Source of the DNA: Synaphobranchus kaupii
Taxonomy: Eukaryota; Chordata; Actinopteri; Anguilliformes; Synaphobranchidae
NCBI GenBank assembly: GCA_029718625.1
Contig: CM056396.1
Location: 26,967,780 to 27,031,779, forward strand
Reading direction: 5' to 3'
Length of the DNA: 64,000 bases
Shown piece by piece: positions 1 through 18,200 of the stretch. Position numbers and translations under genes: made by a program. The notes under the pieces are model-generated. The model was not told the origin of the DNA. It made no database searches and worked only from the letters and a program-made list of their open reading frames with translations. Numbering within the stretch: position 1 is the first letter of the stretch; each line of letters begins with the position of its first letter.

Positions 1-6904
<6,904 letters not shown>

Positions 6905-8335
6905 GCCGCGTGCCCCCGGGGGGGGGGGGGGGGGGGGGATTCGCGGTGGGGTTTGGGAAGGGGGGGGGTGTGGGGGGGGGGGACACCATACAAGACAAAG
7001 GTATCAAAGAAATTATTATTTTTTGTTTTTTTGTTTTTCCAAAAAATAAATAAATGACACAAACATGAGAAATTGAAACGCAGATCCAACTCCACCTGTG
7101 TGGCCTGCGGGGCAGAATCTGCCACGGGGCCCCCCATCACCCCCCCCACCCGCCCAAGCCACACCCCCTACCCCAGACCACGCCCCCCCCATATCCCCCA
7201 AATCCAGCCCCTTTATTCACTCATCGAAGTCCTTTCTGTCTGACCATTGATTTGTCTTCAGCCCCCGCCCACTATATGATCTGGTCTTGATGCTCCTCCC
7301 CCTCACCAGCCCCGTAAGACTGTCCCATCTGCATTGATTTTGGGGAGTAGGTTGCAATGCAAATGTGCCCCCTTTTTTTATTTTATTTTTTGTTTTTCTT
7401 TGGGGGGGGGGGGGGGGGGGGTGCAAGGAAGGTGTGTCAGAGGGCAGCCGTACCGAATGATTCCACTGCCAACCCAAACAACCATCGCCCAACCCCCAAA
7501 TCACCCCAAACCCCCTCCCTCCACCCCCCAACAACAAGCAAAGGCCTCCCCACAAATCAAGAGAACGACCTGCCACCTTAAGCTGCTTTTCTAACCCCGG
7601 CTGGTCTTAAAGAATGGGGGCGGCGTGGTGCTCCTGACCTGTAGTCTAGAACCTGCTGGGGGGGGCGGGGGGGGCGGGGGGGCGGGGGGGGCACAAAAAA
7701 TAAAATGAATAAATAATAAATCACGTAAACAAAAACAAACAAAGAATACGGTTGGGATTCTTAGGACTGTCACAGAGGAAAAAGGGCTTTCACTTTAGCT
7801 CTGTCTCAGTCCTTGCATCACCCCTCCCTTCTCTTTCTCTTCTCTCTGTCACTTTCTTTTTCTCTCTCTCTCTCTTTCTCTTTCTTTCTCGTCCTGAGTT
7901 CACGCCTGCTTCTCTTCACTATTTATTGCAAGAGCTCTAGAAGATTTCCTGTGTGCCCCCCCCCCCCCCTTAAGTTGCCATTTCCTATTCTCCCCCACTG
8001 CAGCCCCGCCCCCTCGCCTCCCACCCCCCTCTATCTCAATTCTGTTGTCATTCCAAATATAATGCTGATGAGACCATTGGACCCCCCCCCCCCCCTCTTC
8101 CTGGGCTATGGTGATTCCTCCCAACCCCCCCCCCCCCCCCCTACTCCACCCACTCGGAACGTGATTGGTTACCTGGGGCAGGGATGAAAATCAGGCACTT
8201 GATTGAATTTCGAAATCGGTTTAATCAAAACACAGCATCCTGCTGGAGAAGAGGCTTTTTTTTGGGTTTGGGGGGCGGGAGGGGGGGGTGGGGGGTAATG
8301 TGACAAACATCAATAAACTGGTTTTAAAGCTGGAG
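6905..8335 (+). other. Putative ubqln4 3'UTR with poly(A) signals
   Basis: No coding sequence follows the ubqln4 stop. AATAAA occurs at 7045-7050 and 8312-8317; the second is followed by GT-rich sequence and is my preferred 3' end, though either could be used. The stretch is dominated by G and C homopolymers (G21 at 6918-6938, G20 at 7402-7421) and a CT-rich patch at 7826-7895. The 3' boundary is inferred from the signals only. Confidence 0.45.
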
Positions 8336-9410
8336 TGAAAGGTGGTTGAAGACAGATTTCTTTCTTTCATTTTAATCCGATCACTTATGTGTTTTTATTT
8401 TTGAGGTGCTATAGTGCCTAGAAAATGATCTGTTGTGTATCTAATTTTAATCTCCTTTAAAAAAAAAAAGAAAACAAAAAAAGAAACGACAGCTTTACAT
8501 TTTTTTTTTTTTTCGTATGGTGGCACCATACAGTTAAAAAAAAAAAAAGAAAAAGAAAAAAAATCTAGGTTGCTCTTGAAATCTCAGCCTCGTAGTTGTG
8601 GTAACCTTGGTAACGGCTCTAAAGCTTCGCTTACTTTGTCCAACTGAGAGCTCCAGTCCGTCACCTGATTGAACATGTTGAAACTAACGTTTAACAGTAC
8701 TGTACTAAAAAAAAAAAAATTAAATAAAATGAAATAAAAAATAAACAAAGGTTGGTCAATATGCTCGCCACCTCAACGGTCTTTTGCTCCTTCCTTCTCT
8801 TAACTGCTCATTTCATATTCCTGGTTTATAAATTTTTTTTTAAAAAGTGGATTGATTCACAGAGCGGAAAGATAAAAAGAAATCTCCTGTTGCTTGGGTT
8901 GTTGGATTTTCAGGAAGGTTTGTTTATTAATATAAATGGATGCCTTTTGCCTGCTTGGTTGGCAATCTGGTGAAAAATAATTCTCCTGTGAGTGTGTGTT
9001 TGATGGGTTCAAATGATAGTACATCGGCCTCTTCCTGTTCCACCCGTTCTGTGATATTTAGATACTCCCTGGAGTGATTTAGTTTCATGTATTTATTCTA
9101 AATGTCCAGCAGATGGCGCCACTCGTAACAACCAACTTTTAGTGAAGTTTTTATCCTCAAAATGCACTATGATTACTGGTCCTCATGCTTATCGCAACCA
9201 CGGTAACGATTGAATGAAAATAAATCAATACAGTTATATTAAGAAGTAATCTGTGGGATTCTGCAAATTCAAATTAAGGTAATTGGTGTGTGGATGTTTT
9301 GTGGACATTGTGGGGATAAGTTACGTTTATATAGCGCCTTTCCAGGGCTTCAGAGGTTGGAAAGTGGAACTCAAGACGTCAGCTCAACTGTGACCGTGTG
9401 CAGTGACCTC

Positions 9411-9575
9411 TTGACCCTTTAAGGTGAGATCAAAAATATGCGATTAGAATATTCTTAACTGAACGTTCTAATGCTGATGTAACAATCACTACTGGTGATT
9501 GAAATCAATGGAGTTCTAGAACACTGGCTGAATTTTGAAAAAAACATTACAAAAAAACCTGCTCTTCAACGGGTT
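9411..9575 (+). mobile_element. piggyBac-like MITE, copy 1
   Basis: This is one of three copies of the same roughly 165-bp repeat; the others are at 47751-47910 (+) and 16703-16820 (-). The body shares ATGCTGATGTAACAATCACT and GTTCTAGAACAC. The ends CCCTTTAAGG and CTTCAACGGG are inverted and fit CCC/GGG piggyBac-type termini. The flanking TTAA has decayed here. Confidence 0.7.
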
Positions 9576-10470
9576 TCAGGATGTACAGCTGCCATTGCAT
9601 GCCAGAGTAATCGCCCCAGATGATCTGGGGTGCAGAAGCAAGGTTTCCATGTTCTTAATGAATTAAACTGGGAGAAAGCGAGTCGGGGATTTGAGGAAAA
9701 TCTGGCTTCTGCAGTAAGTGTGAGGGGTAGGACTCCGCGCGTGATGCAACCTCGTTTAGGGTCACGAACAAAATGGAAAAACAGGCTTCCTGCTACGCTG
9801 TGTTCCCAACGCTGCGCTGGAGAGTCTTGGTTTTCCGCGTGACTGGGGGGAAAGTCGCCAACACTGCTTCCCTCATTAACCCAGTCGCTCTGTGAGTATT
9901 GGCATGAGTAACCCGAAATACAGCATGGCACCGCCCTTTGCACCAGAGGTTTGGAGAGAGGGAGCGCCTCGAGGTGATGTCTGTTGGCTTTGCTGTTTGC
10001 ATAGAATGAAACAAAATATAATTTGTAAAGAAAATGCCTTTCATAATTCGAAATTCCAATAAAAGATTCTGTTATAATTGCATTAAATGTGCGTCTTGTA
10101 ATATTCACACTTTAACTACAGTCAAGGGTTTTAGGGTATTTCTTGGACATTTATCTGCTTTGAATACTGGCATTCTGAGCTGGGTAGCTCAACATGGGTT
10201 GCATCAAAAATATGTTTTGTGTGTTCATGTTACATTGCATTACATTAATTTAGCAGACACTCTTATCCGGAATGTACGAGGTGGCAAGTAAGCCAGCCAC
10301 CAGGATGGTGGGATATGCCCTGCTCCCCTGGGCTGAGAACTGCTGGTTTTCTACCCTCCCTTTACCTGGGATTCAGGTGTGAAGACAGTCTGGCCAATCA
10401 GTAGCACTAATTGTTCAGTTAATTACCTGGGAGAAAAGAAAACCAGGGCCGGATTTGAGTTTCCATGCCC

Positions 10471-10663
10471 TGTCGAACGCCAGTCCTGGAGGGCCGTAGG
10501 TGTCTGCGGGTTTTTGTGCTTTTCAATCAGCGGTCAATTAAGGCCTTGAGAACAAAGTGTGAGAACATTTTAGCCAATCAACACCTTGGCTAAAGAGTTG
10601 GATTTCGTGAAACGCACCAAAAACCAGCAGGCAGTACGCCTCTCCAGGACTGGAGTTTGACAC
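10471..10663. mobile_element. Palindromic hAT-like MITE
   Basis: The left end contains CCAGTCCTGGAGGGCC and the right end CTCTCCAGGACTGGAGTTTG, which are inverted copies. The same end sequences recur at 39391-39585 and 39976-40260. There is no coding capacity. Confidence 0.6.
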
Positions 10664-10828
10664 CAATACCCTCCCATAGAGCACTGTGTTTGCCACTTAC
10701 AGGATCTCCCACAGAAAGAAACTACCATGACCACACCCATAAACAGACATACAGGTATTTTATGTATTTATAGAGTAAGAACATTTCCTTATTTACTTCG
10801 AGGTGATTGAAGAATTGCAGTAACACCC

Positions 10829-10911
10829 ATACTTGCAGATGCATGCGCATTATAATGCCAGAGATATATCATACTTGCAGATGCATTCACATAATAATGC
10901 CAGAGATATAT
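10829..10911 (+). repeat. Two-copy tandem duplication of about 42 bp
   Basis: ATACTTGCAGATGCAT, followed by ATAATGCCAGAGATATAT, occurs twice in succession with a few differences. Confidence 0.85.
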
Positions 10912-12221
10912 AGGGTGCAGTTTCAAACCACCCACTATATGTCAAATTATTTTTAAAAATATTTTTAAAAAACTTTTTATATAAATACACAAACATGGTG
11001 TCCTATAAATGCAGTTTAAAACCCGGATACGTGACATGATTATAATAAATATTATTTCATATTCGGTTATTCTAAACATTTTTTCAATGTAACCCTCTTT
11101 AAATTCTTCTTACATTGAAAATGTAAAGCCGAAGGACTTCTACTGCTTTATCATATTGTAGGAATTGTATACATGGCTCCTCTACAAAGTGCCATTGTTT
11201 AAACCATCAGTAAAGGAGCTAAAACACGGGCAGTATTGTGTCAGCGGGTAACTGTGTTCTTAGCTTTTCCGTGGCTTCAGGGACACTTGATCCATTCGAC
11301 CCTTAAAGACTGAGCCTTTAAGGTAATATTTACTCAAGGAAAATGAAGCTCCACCTGCGACGAGACTCCGCTGGTTTCCTATTTCAAAGTCCAACATCGC
11401 CATGGCGACAACAATGGCCACCACTCCTTGCCAAGTTAATGAGTGCCACTGGGGGGGGGGGGGAGGAAGCGGCGGCCAGGGGGCGGAGCCAGTGACACAG
11501 AGGCCCGACGGGTTGTTTCTCCTTGGAGACGGTTTCGTGTTAAAGAGTCACCAGGTGCTGGGGGGGGGGGGGGGTGGTGGTGGTGGCAGAGCAGAACAGG
11601 AAGTATCCAGGTGGTTATAGGGAAGCAGGGAGAGGCGAGGGCAGTGATTGGCTCTCCGTCAGACGTGGGCGAGGCCTGGCGCTAGGTGTGAAACGTGCGA
11701 TTGGCTCTCTTGAGGCCCATCTAGTTGAGGCAGGTTTGCTGTGCGGAGGAGGGAGAGGGAGAGGGGGGAGGGCCAAACGGAGAGGGGGGAGGGGCAAACT
11801 TCCCCCATGGAACGACTGCATCAGTGGCTGCTCTACCTGTTCCACCTGCCCTCGTCTCTGCAGGCACCCTCCCTCCCCCTAAAAGGCCTGTCAGACAAGC
11901 TGCACGACGAAACGGCAGGGCGAGTTCCTTGTTCAAACAAGCTGACTGCCTACCTGAGAGAGATAGAGAGAGCGCGAAAGAGAGACAGAAAGTGAGAGAG
12001 AGAGAGAGAGAGGAAGGTAAACAGTGCCCGCCTTGTCTTGTTCCCATTTCAAACTCCCCACCTGCTGCCTGTCAGTCAGTCCGAAAGTATTTTGGGAAGC
12101 TGTGGCCTCGGCGTCGGGTGCGAGCCATAGAAAAGCGACGCTCCCCGGAGACGACAGCGGGGACGGACGGACGGACGGACGGAACGGCGCCCGGAGGGCA
12201 CACCTGGATGGGCTCAGCAGC

Positions 12222-15200
12222 ATGGGGTCGGACGAGGCTTACAACTTTGTCTTCAAAGGTGAGTGCGGTTTTAGGTAAGAGCCTTAGATAAATACCTGAG
12301 TGCTCCGTAGGGGGCGGGGGTTTCGCCGGGCCTGCGATACGGGCTCTACGGGACCCACACCCCTCTAGGGGACACCTGGCTGCCCTTGCCTGGAACCTCA
12401 GACCCTGTGTTTTTAAGCAGTCTTTAGCCACAATGCTTCTGCTATCAGAGTTTTGCATATGCAGAAGTGAGCACACTATGGAAATGAGAGAGGAGTGCAG
12501 AGGCTTCCCAGGTAATGGGCGTTATGCAGCATTCATAAAGCATCATGATCATTATAATGCATCATAACCATTACCATAAGCAAACATATATATTATAATA
12601 CGCCTCTGACAGTACCCTAATTATGCTTATCATGTCGGTGCTCCTTAACCTCATATCAGTTATCGTAAACTGGACGTAATGTTTACTTGTGCTTATGTCA
12701 AGCGTTATGGCCATTATTTAGAGATGATAAAGGCATTATGAGCACTTCATAAGCGTGTCTTGACCATAGCATAGCTGTTTATATAGCTGTCCATTTTTGG
12801 AAAATGATCTCATGAAGGTGAAGTCAGGAGCAAGCCGTGATGTCACCACGGCAGGCCCTTACCTTTAAATCACACAGCATCTTGTGATTCTAAAAATATA
12901 TATATATATAAAAATGTACCCCTGAGTCGAGCAGCTCTCTGCAGAATTAACAAAAGGGAGAGGTGAAACCATAATTTAATGCAACATTTGTATGTTTACT
13001 TGTGCCTTTCAAATGAGCAACGATCAAGAAAGTAAAATGAGTCATTCCAACATTTTCCTCCGGGCTAAATAATTAGCCCAGGGAGATAGTTTTTGAGATA
13101 TTTTACATATTTACATATTTTACATATCTATCTGTTTTAACTGCCTTTACTTTCATGCACATTGAGCCCTGATTGCTGGCACAAAACTAATGACACTGCT
13201 CCACTGAATAATGTATAAAGACTTTATAAGGAAATGGTACGTGTACAGGTATGTGTGTGTGTGTGTGTGTGTGTTCAGGAAATGCAGCACCGCCGGTTCC
13301 TGCTAACCTCCTGACTATGTTGTAAAATGATGCAACGGCTCCAAGTTCTGGCGGTATCTGTTAGCGTGTCGTCAGAACTCCGGCGGTATCTGTTAGCGTG
13401 TCGTCAGAACTCCGGCGGTCAGAGACAGTGCCTCTCATTAGGCAGGTAGCAGTGGCAGCCAGGTAGAGTGTGAGCAGTACACTTCCTCCTCCGCCCCCCC
13501 AGGTGAATTCAGATTGCGATCTCCGACGCAGACAAAGACGGGACACGCTCTTCTGAAGTTACACGGTGTAACCCCGACACCCCACCACCCCCCACCCCCC
13601 ACAGCCTGTGACCAGTGCCCCGCCCACATTACCTGCATGTTCCATTCTTAGATTCTAACGGTGTTCAGCGAGAGCTTGGCTCACATTCCTCCCAGTGACG
13701 TATGATACGATATGATTATGATGTGATATGATATGTGATGGGTGGCACGGTGGTGCTGTGGATAGCGCTGTCTCCTCACAGCAAGAAGGTGCTGAGTTTG
13801 AATCCCGGCCGAGTTCTCCCCGTGTCCGCGTGGGTTTCCTCCGGGTACTCCGGTGCCCTCCCACAGTCCAAAGACATGCAGGTTAGGCTAATTGGAGATT
13901 CTAAATTGGCCATAGCTATGAGTGCGTGAGTGAATGGTGTGTGTGTGCACCCTGCGATGGATTGGCGACCTGTCCAGGTTGTATTCCTGCCTCTCGCCCC
14001 AATGCATGCTGGGCTTAGCGTTGTATGGGCCGCCTTTATTGGGACCTGACCTGATTGGGACCTGATCGACCTTCATAATCACGCTTGTTGTAAGTGTAAC
14101 TACATTTCGTCGGTCAAAGAGCAAAAAAAAAAAAAACGAATTCACACATAAACAGTAAATGAAATAATTACATTTGCCATGGCAACCAGCCTTTCTTCAC
14201 AACACACTGTGCCAGAGAAATTAAAGCAACTTATTTAATAATCAAATAAATCATATTTTTGAAAATATTTTCACTGCAACATGTTTTTTTTTCCATCAAG
14301 ACACTTGTATTATGTCAAAAAATAATTAAATACTGAAACTTTTTTTTTATTCTGCCAGGTCTCAGGAAGACATAGGATTCTAAAAATAAAATCTTTATTC
14401 AATCAGCATTTGAGATACCAGCATGTTTTTCCAGGAGCAGGTTTGCAAATCTTTGGATGTTTGTTTACAACACTGCAAAAAAATAAATAAAAATAAAAAT
14501 AACTTGTGTGGGCACAGAACTTCTGTCCAATGTTCTAAAGACACTTCCCTGGTTAACCTGAACAGCCCAGGTGACTTCCCACGTCTGTGGAAATAATTGT
14601 CGGTTTTGTTTCGCAAGTGTTTGTTACTAATTGGCAGAGAAAATGTTGGATGGAAAAAAAATAAGTTAAGAGGTTCTGGCTTTGTCTTGCACAAGTGTGG
14701 TTCGTTGGAAAGCAACAGCACTTTCAAAAACATGGAACATTTGGGCTGGTTGAGGATTAACCAGTGCATCTACGGCTACATTTACATTTTCATTTAAGTT
14801 AGACTATTTCAATAGCAAGGATTTAAGTTATTGAGATGAAATGGTGACTTTTTTTCCCCCAATGTAATTATGCTAATCGTTTTTTCATAAAACGCCCACA
14901 TTATACATAGCTTGGCAATGCACCTCAAGTTACATCCGTACAGGTGTGACAATACACAGTTTTGAAAGTGGCTTTTCAGGTCATGTGAGTGCTGGGTTGG
15001 CACCGTAACGATCTACTCTACCTAGATTACACACCCTACCCTGCATTTACAGACTGGCAGGGTGGAGCCATTTAGACAAGAGCTGCTCTTACTGGGCAGC
15101 TGTGTAAAATATAAGAAATTATGTTGTGTTTTTTTTTTTTTAATGATTCCTGAACCTCACCTGTATTTAACTGGGGTGTGCAGAGAGGAAGACACTGGGG

Positions 15201-18200
15201 CCCGTGTCCGAATACGACCCCTACACCCTTTTGAGGGCGCATATTTGAGTCCACTTTGTCAAAAAGCTTTTGAGCGGGTGACTTTTTCTCACAAATGGGG
15301 GCGCTTAAAATACCAGGATGAACCCCTTATTTCCGGGGTTTTGTTGAGGGAATTCAGGAGCACACTCATCTGCAGAACGGTGCACTCATCCAACAATTTC
15401 AGTAAGTAACCCGGACAGTGGACAGGGAACAGGGGTCGTATTCGGACACAGCCCCGGTATAAGTTTAACATCTTCTTGAGGAATGATTTTGTGAAGAGGG
15501 ACCCCTCTCCTGGAGCGGCTCTCCCTAGTGGATTTTATAAGAACTGATTGAATTCAAGCAAAGGCTTGCTGGACTAAGCAGATAGATCTTATGATATCTA
15601 AGAAAGTGAACAAACTTGAAAGAACAAACAAAAAAATAAATAACAAAAATAATTTAATAATTTAAAAATAATAATTATGAACCCCCACTAGTGGATCTCA
15701 CATTGCCTTGAGTTAGAAGCACAACAAGGTTAGTGACCTTCACAGGGAAAGGAAAACCTGCAGTTGGAGCCCCTGATGGACCCCTGCATGGTATTTGTCC
15801 ATTTATCCAGGAAGTACAAGACTTGGCTTCCTCTCAGCCTATCACAGAACCCCACACATCGTCTCTGACCCGGGTTGTGTAACTCCCAGCCTTGTGCACA
15901 GGAGGACTTCCTGGCCAGCTAGCGCGCAGGTACGGCAAAGCCGGTGAGCAACAGACGACTGCCCCGGGGCTTATGGTGGGGCGTGGGGATGAGGCGCAGC
16001 CATACCGCCGTGCAGCTAACCTGTCGGGCAAAGCGACCGGCACGTCGGAACAGGCGCGGCGCCTTAGATATACCACAGCTCAGCACACGTTGCTCAATCC
16101 CCAGAGAACGCAGTTTTTTATTCACACAGGCACTGCAGTCTGAAGAGAAGGCAGTCAGGGCGGACTGGCGCATTATAATCTCATGTTACACTAGTACTTT
16201 GCACATATTAAGCTATTGTTCTTGGTGAGTCACATGACTGACGCATCAAACATTGACACAGCTGTGCGATTGGCTAGGAGGACGTCTGTGCTTACTCAGA
16301 CTGTGTTCAGGAATCGTCTCACAGCAGGAGTGCTTATCTAGGATCAGTTTCAGCGTTTATGAATAAGGACAGGGGAAATCTCGTCCTAGTCCAGCTCTCC
16401 AAACCTGAGTCTCCCTAATGAACACAGGCGCAGGGGAACCCCAGCGGAGCCCAGACTGCGATCTGTACATTTCCAGGTATAAATCTCGCCTCCTCACCGC
16501 TGTGCGCTGTCATATAAAATTTCCGACCACGAAGGGACTCGAACCCTCAATCTTCTGATCCGAAGTTAGATGCCTTATCCATTAGGCCACGCAGTCCACC
16601 TGGGTTTGCTGCCCCCAGTTGAAGGATAACATTACACCCTCCTGCCAGGCCAGGCCAGAGACGCAGCCTGTAGTTTTCATTTTCATGGTGATTAAACTTT
16701 AACCCTTTTTTTTGGGAATGTTTTTTCAAAATTCTAAGTCAGTGTTCTAGAACTCAATTGTTACATCAGCATTAGAATGTTCAGTTAAAAACATTCTTGT
16801 CACATATTTGTGATCTTATGCAGTTGTGCTATTCTATGTCAGATCGAACTGAACAGGATTTTGAAGCAATAAAGAGGGCCATCCTCAGAGTCAAATGAGG
16901 CCATTCCAGTGGTGTCCTGTTCCAGACTGGAAGGTCTGGTCCACAAAATATGTGTCCTCTTTTCACCCTGACCTATATTTGACTGGATTTAACATAAAAC
17001 TGCCGTCTTTCCCGTGCTGGCTTCGTGTGACCAGGGGGGTCCATTTCACTACTGGTTTTTGTTTAATATGGCAAGATTGTAGTTTGAGCTGCTTCCTTTT
17101 TTTTCCCCAACTTCTCTTTTTTGTACTGTTCTCCATGCTCATGCTGTGGCTTCATTGTGAAAGCTTGACCTTCACAGAAAGAGGCAGGCCTTCACAGTAA
17201 AAAGTTGACAATGTACCTAAAGCACGCAAGTGGGAGATTCCTAAGTGAGAGGAAGAGTTGCGCTAGCGCGCTGGATATGGGAACCAAACCCTGGGCCCCT
17301 GATCTGTAACACAGAGGGTGCGTCCCAATACTCGACAAATGCACCCTCCTTTCCTCCACTACCACCTCCTCTCCTCCTTTCCTCCACTACCACCACCTAT
17401 CCTCCCTTCCTCCACTACCACCTTCTCTCCTCCTTTCCTCCACTACCACCTCCTCTCCTTTCCTCCACTACCACCACATATCCTCCCTTCCTCCACTACC
17501 ACCTCCTCTCCTCCTTTCCTCCACTACCACCTCCTCTCCTCCCTTCCTCCACTACCACCTCCTCTCCTCATTTCCTCCACTACCACCACCTATCCTCCCT
17601 TCCGCCACTACCACCTCCTCTCCTCCTTTCCTCCACTACCACCTCCTCTCCTCCTTTCCTCCACTACCACAACCTATCCTCCTTTCCTCCACTACCACCA
17701 CCTATCCTCCATGCCCCGGAAACCCATCTTTGTGTCCCTAATCTAATGTTGCAGATTAGGCTACATACTAATTAATGTCTCGATGCAAACCGCAATGTCA
17801 GGTACATTGTATTGTGTTCATGCAAATGCTTATACTCAAAACGTTCAGGAAGTTTTTCATAGAGTGGTAGTGGTAGTGGGGGAGTGGAGGAGTGAAGAAT
17901 ATTGGGACACACTAAGAGATTTTACCTCATTACCAAAGGTCAAAGGTCAAAGCTTTTAGGCGAGGTGGAATATCTCGCTACAGTACTATTCCTGCTAGCC
18001 TGAAAGGAATGATTGTTGCACTTTAATAAGTGGTGATGGCAAGTGAGGTTTCATGCATTGTGTGTAACCAGTGACTCCCTGATTCAGACCAGTCACACTG
18101 TTTATTCTGTGGAGATCTTTGAGTTTTGATTTGTTCAAACATGTCAAGTCACTGGTAGCTCCACCCATTAACAAGCATACTTTCTGAATATATTGTTACA

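Larger units (their letters stand above)
8336..12221. other. ubqln4-rab25 interval, no gene seen
   Basis: No exon resembling a known gene was found, including LAMTOR2, which lies between UBQLN4 and RAB25 in human. The interval holds A/T-rich sequence, three repeats listed separately (9411-9575, 10471-10663, 10829-10911) and GC-rich sequence from about 11430. An (AG)n run at about 11959-12014 and GGAC repeats at 12159-12183 precede the rab25 start and probably lie in its promoter or 5'UTR. The 180-codon minus-strand frame at 9566-10108 matches nothing I recognise. Confidence 0.5.

Noticed and set aside
9566..10108. 180-codon open frame on the minus strand
   Set aside because: No family resemblance, no splice or promoter context, and it overlaps a MITE end; most likely a chance or repeat-derived frame.
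6905..12221. LAMTOR2 between ubqln4 and rab25
   Set aside because: Expected from human gene order, but no matching exon could be read in any frame.
15919..16173. 84-codon frame in the GC-rich part of rab25 intron 1
   Set aside because: No recognisable domain, and frames are open on both strands because of base composition.
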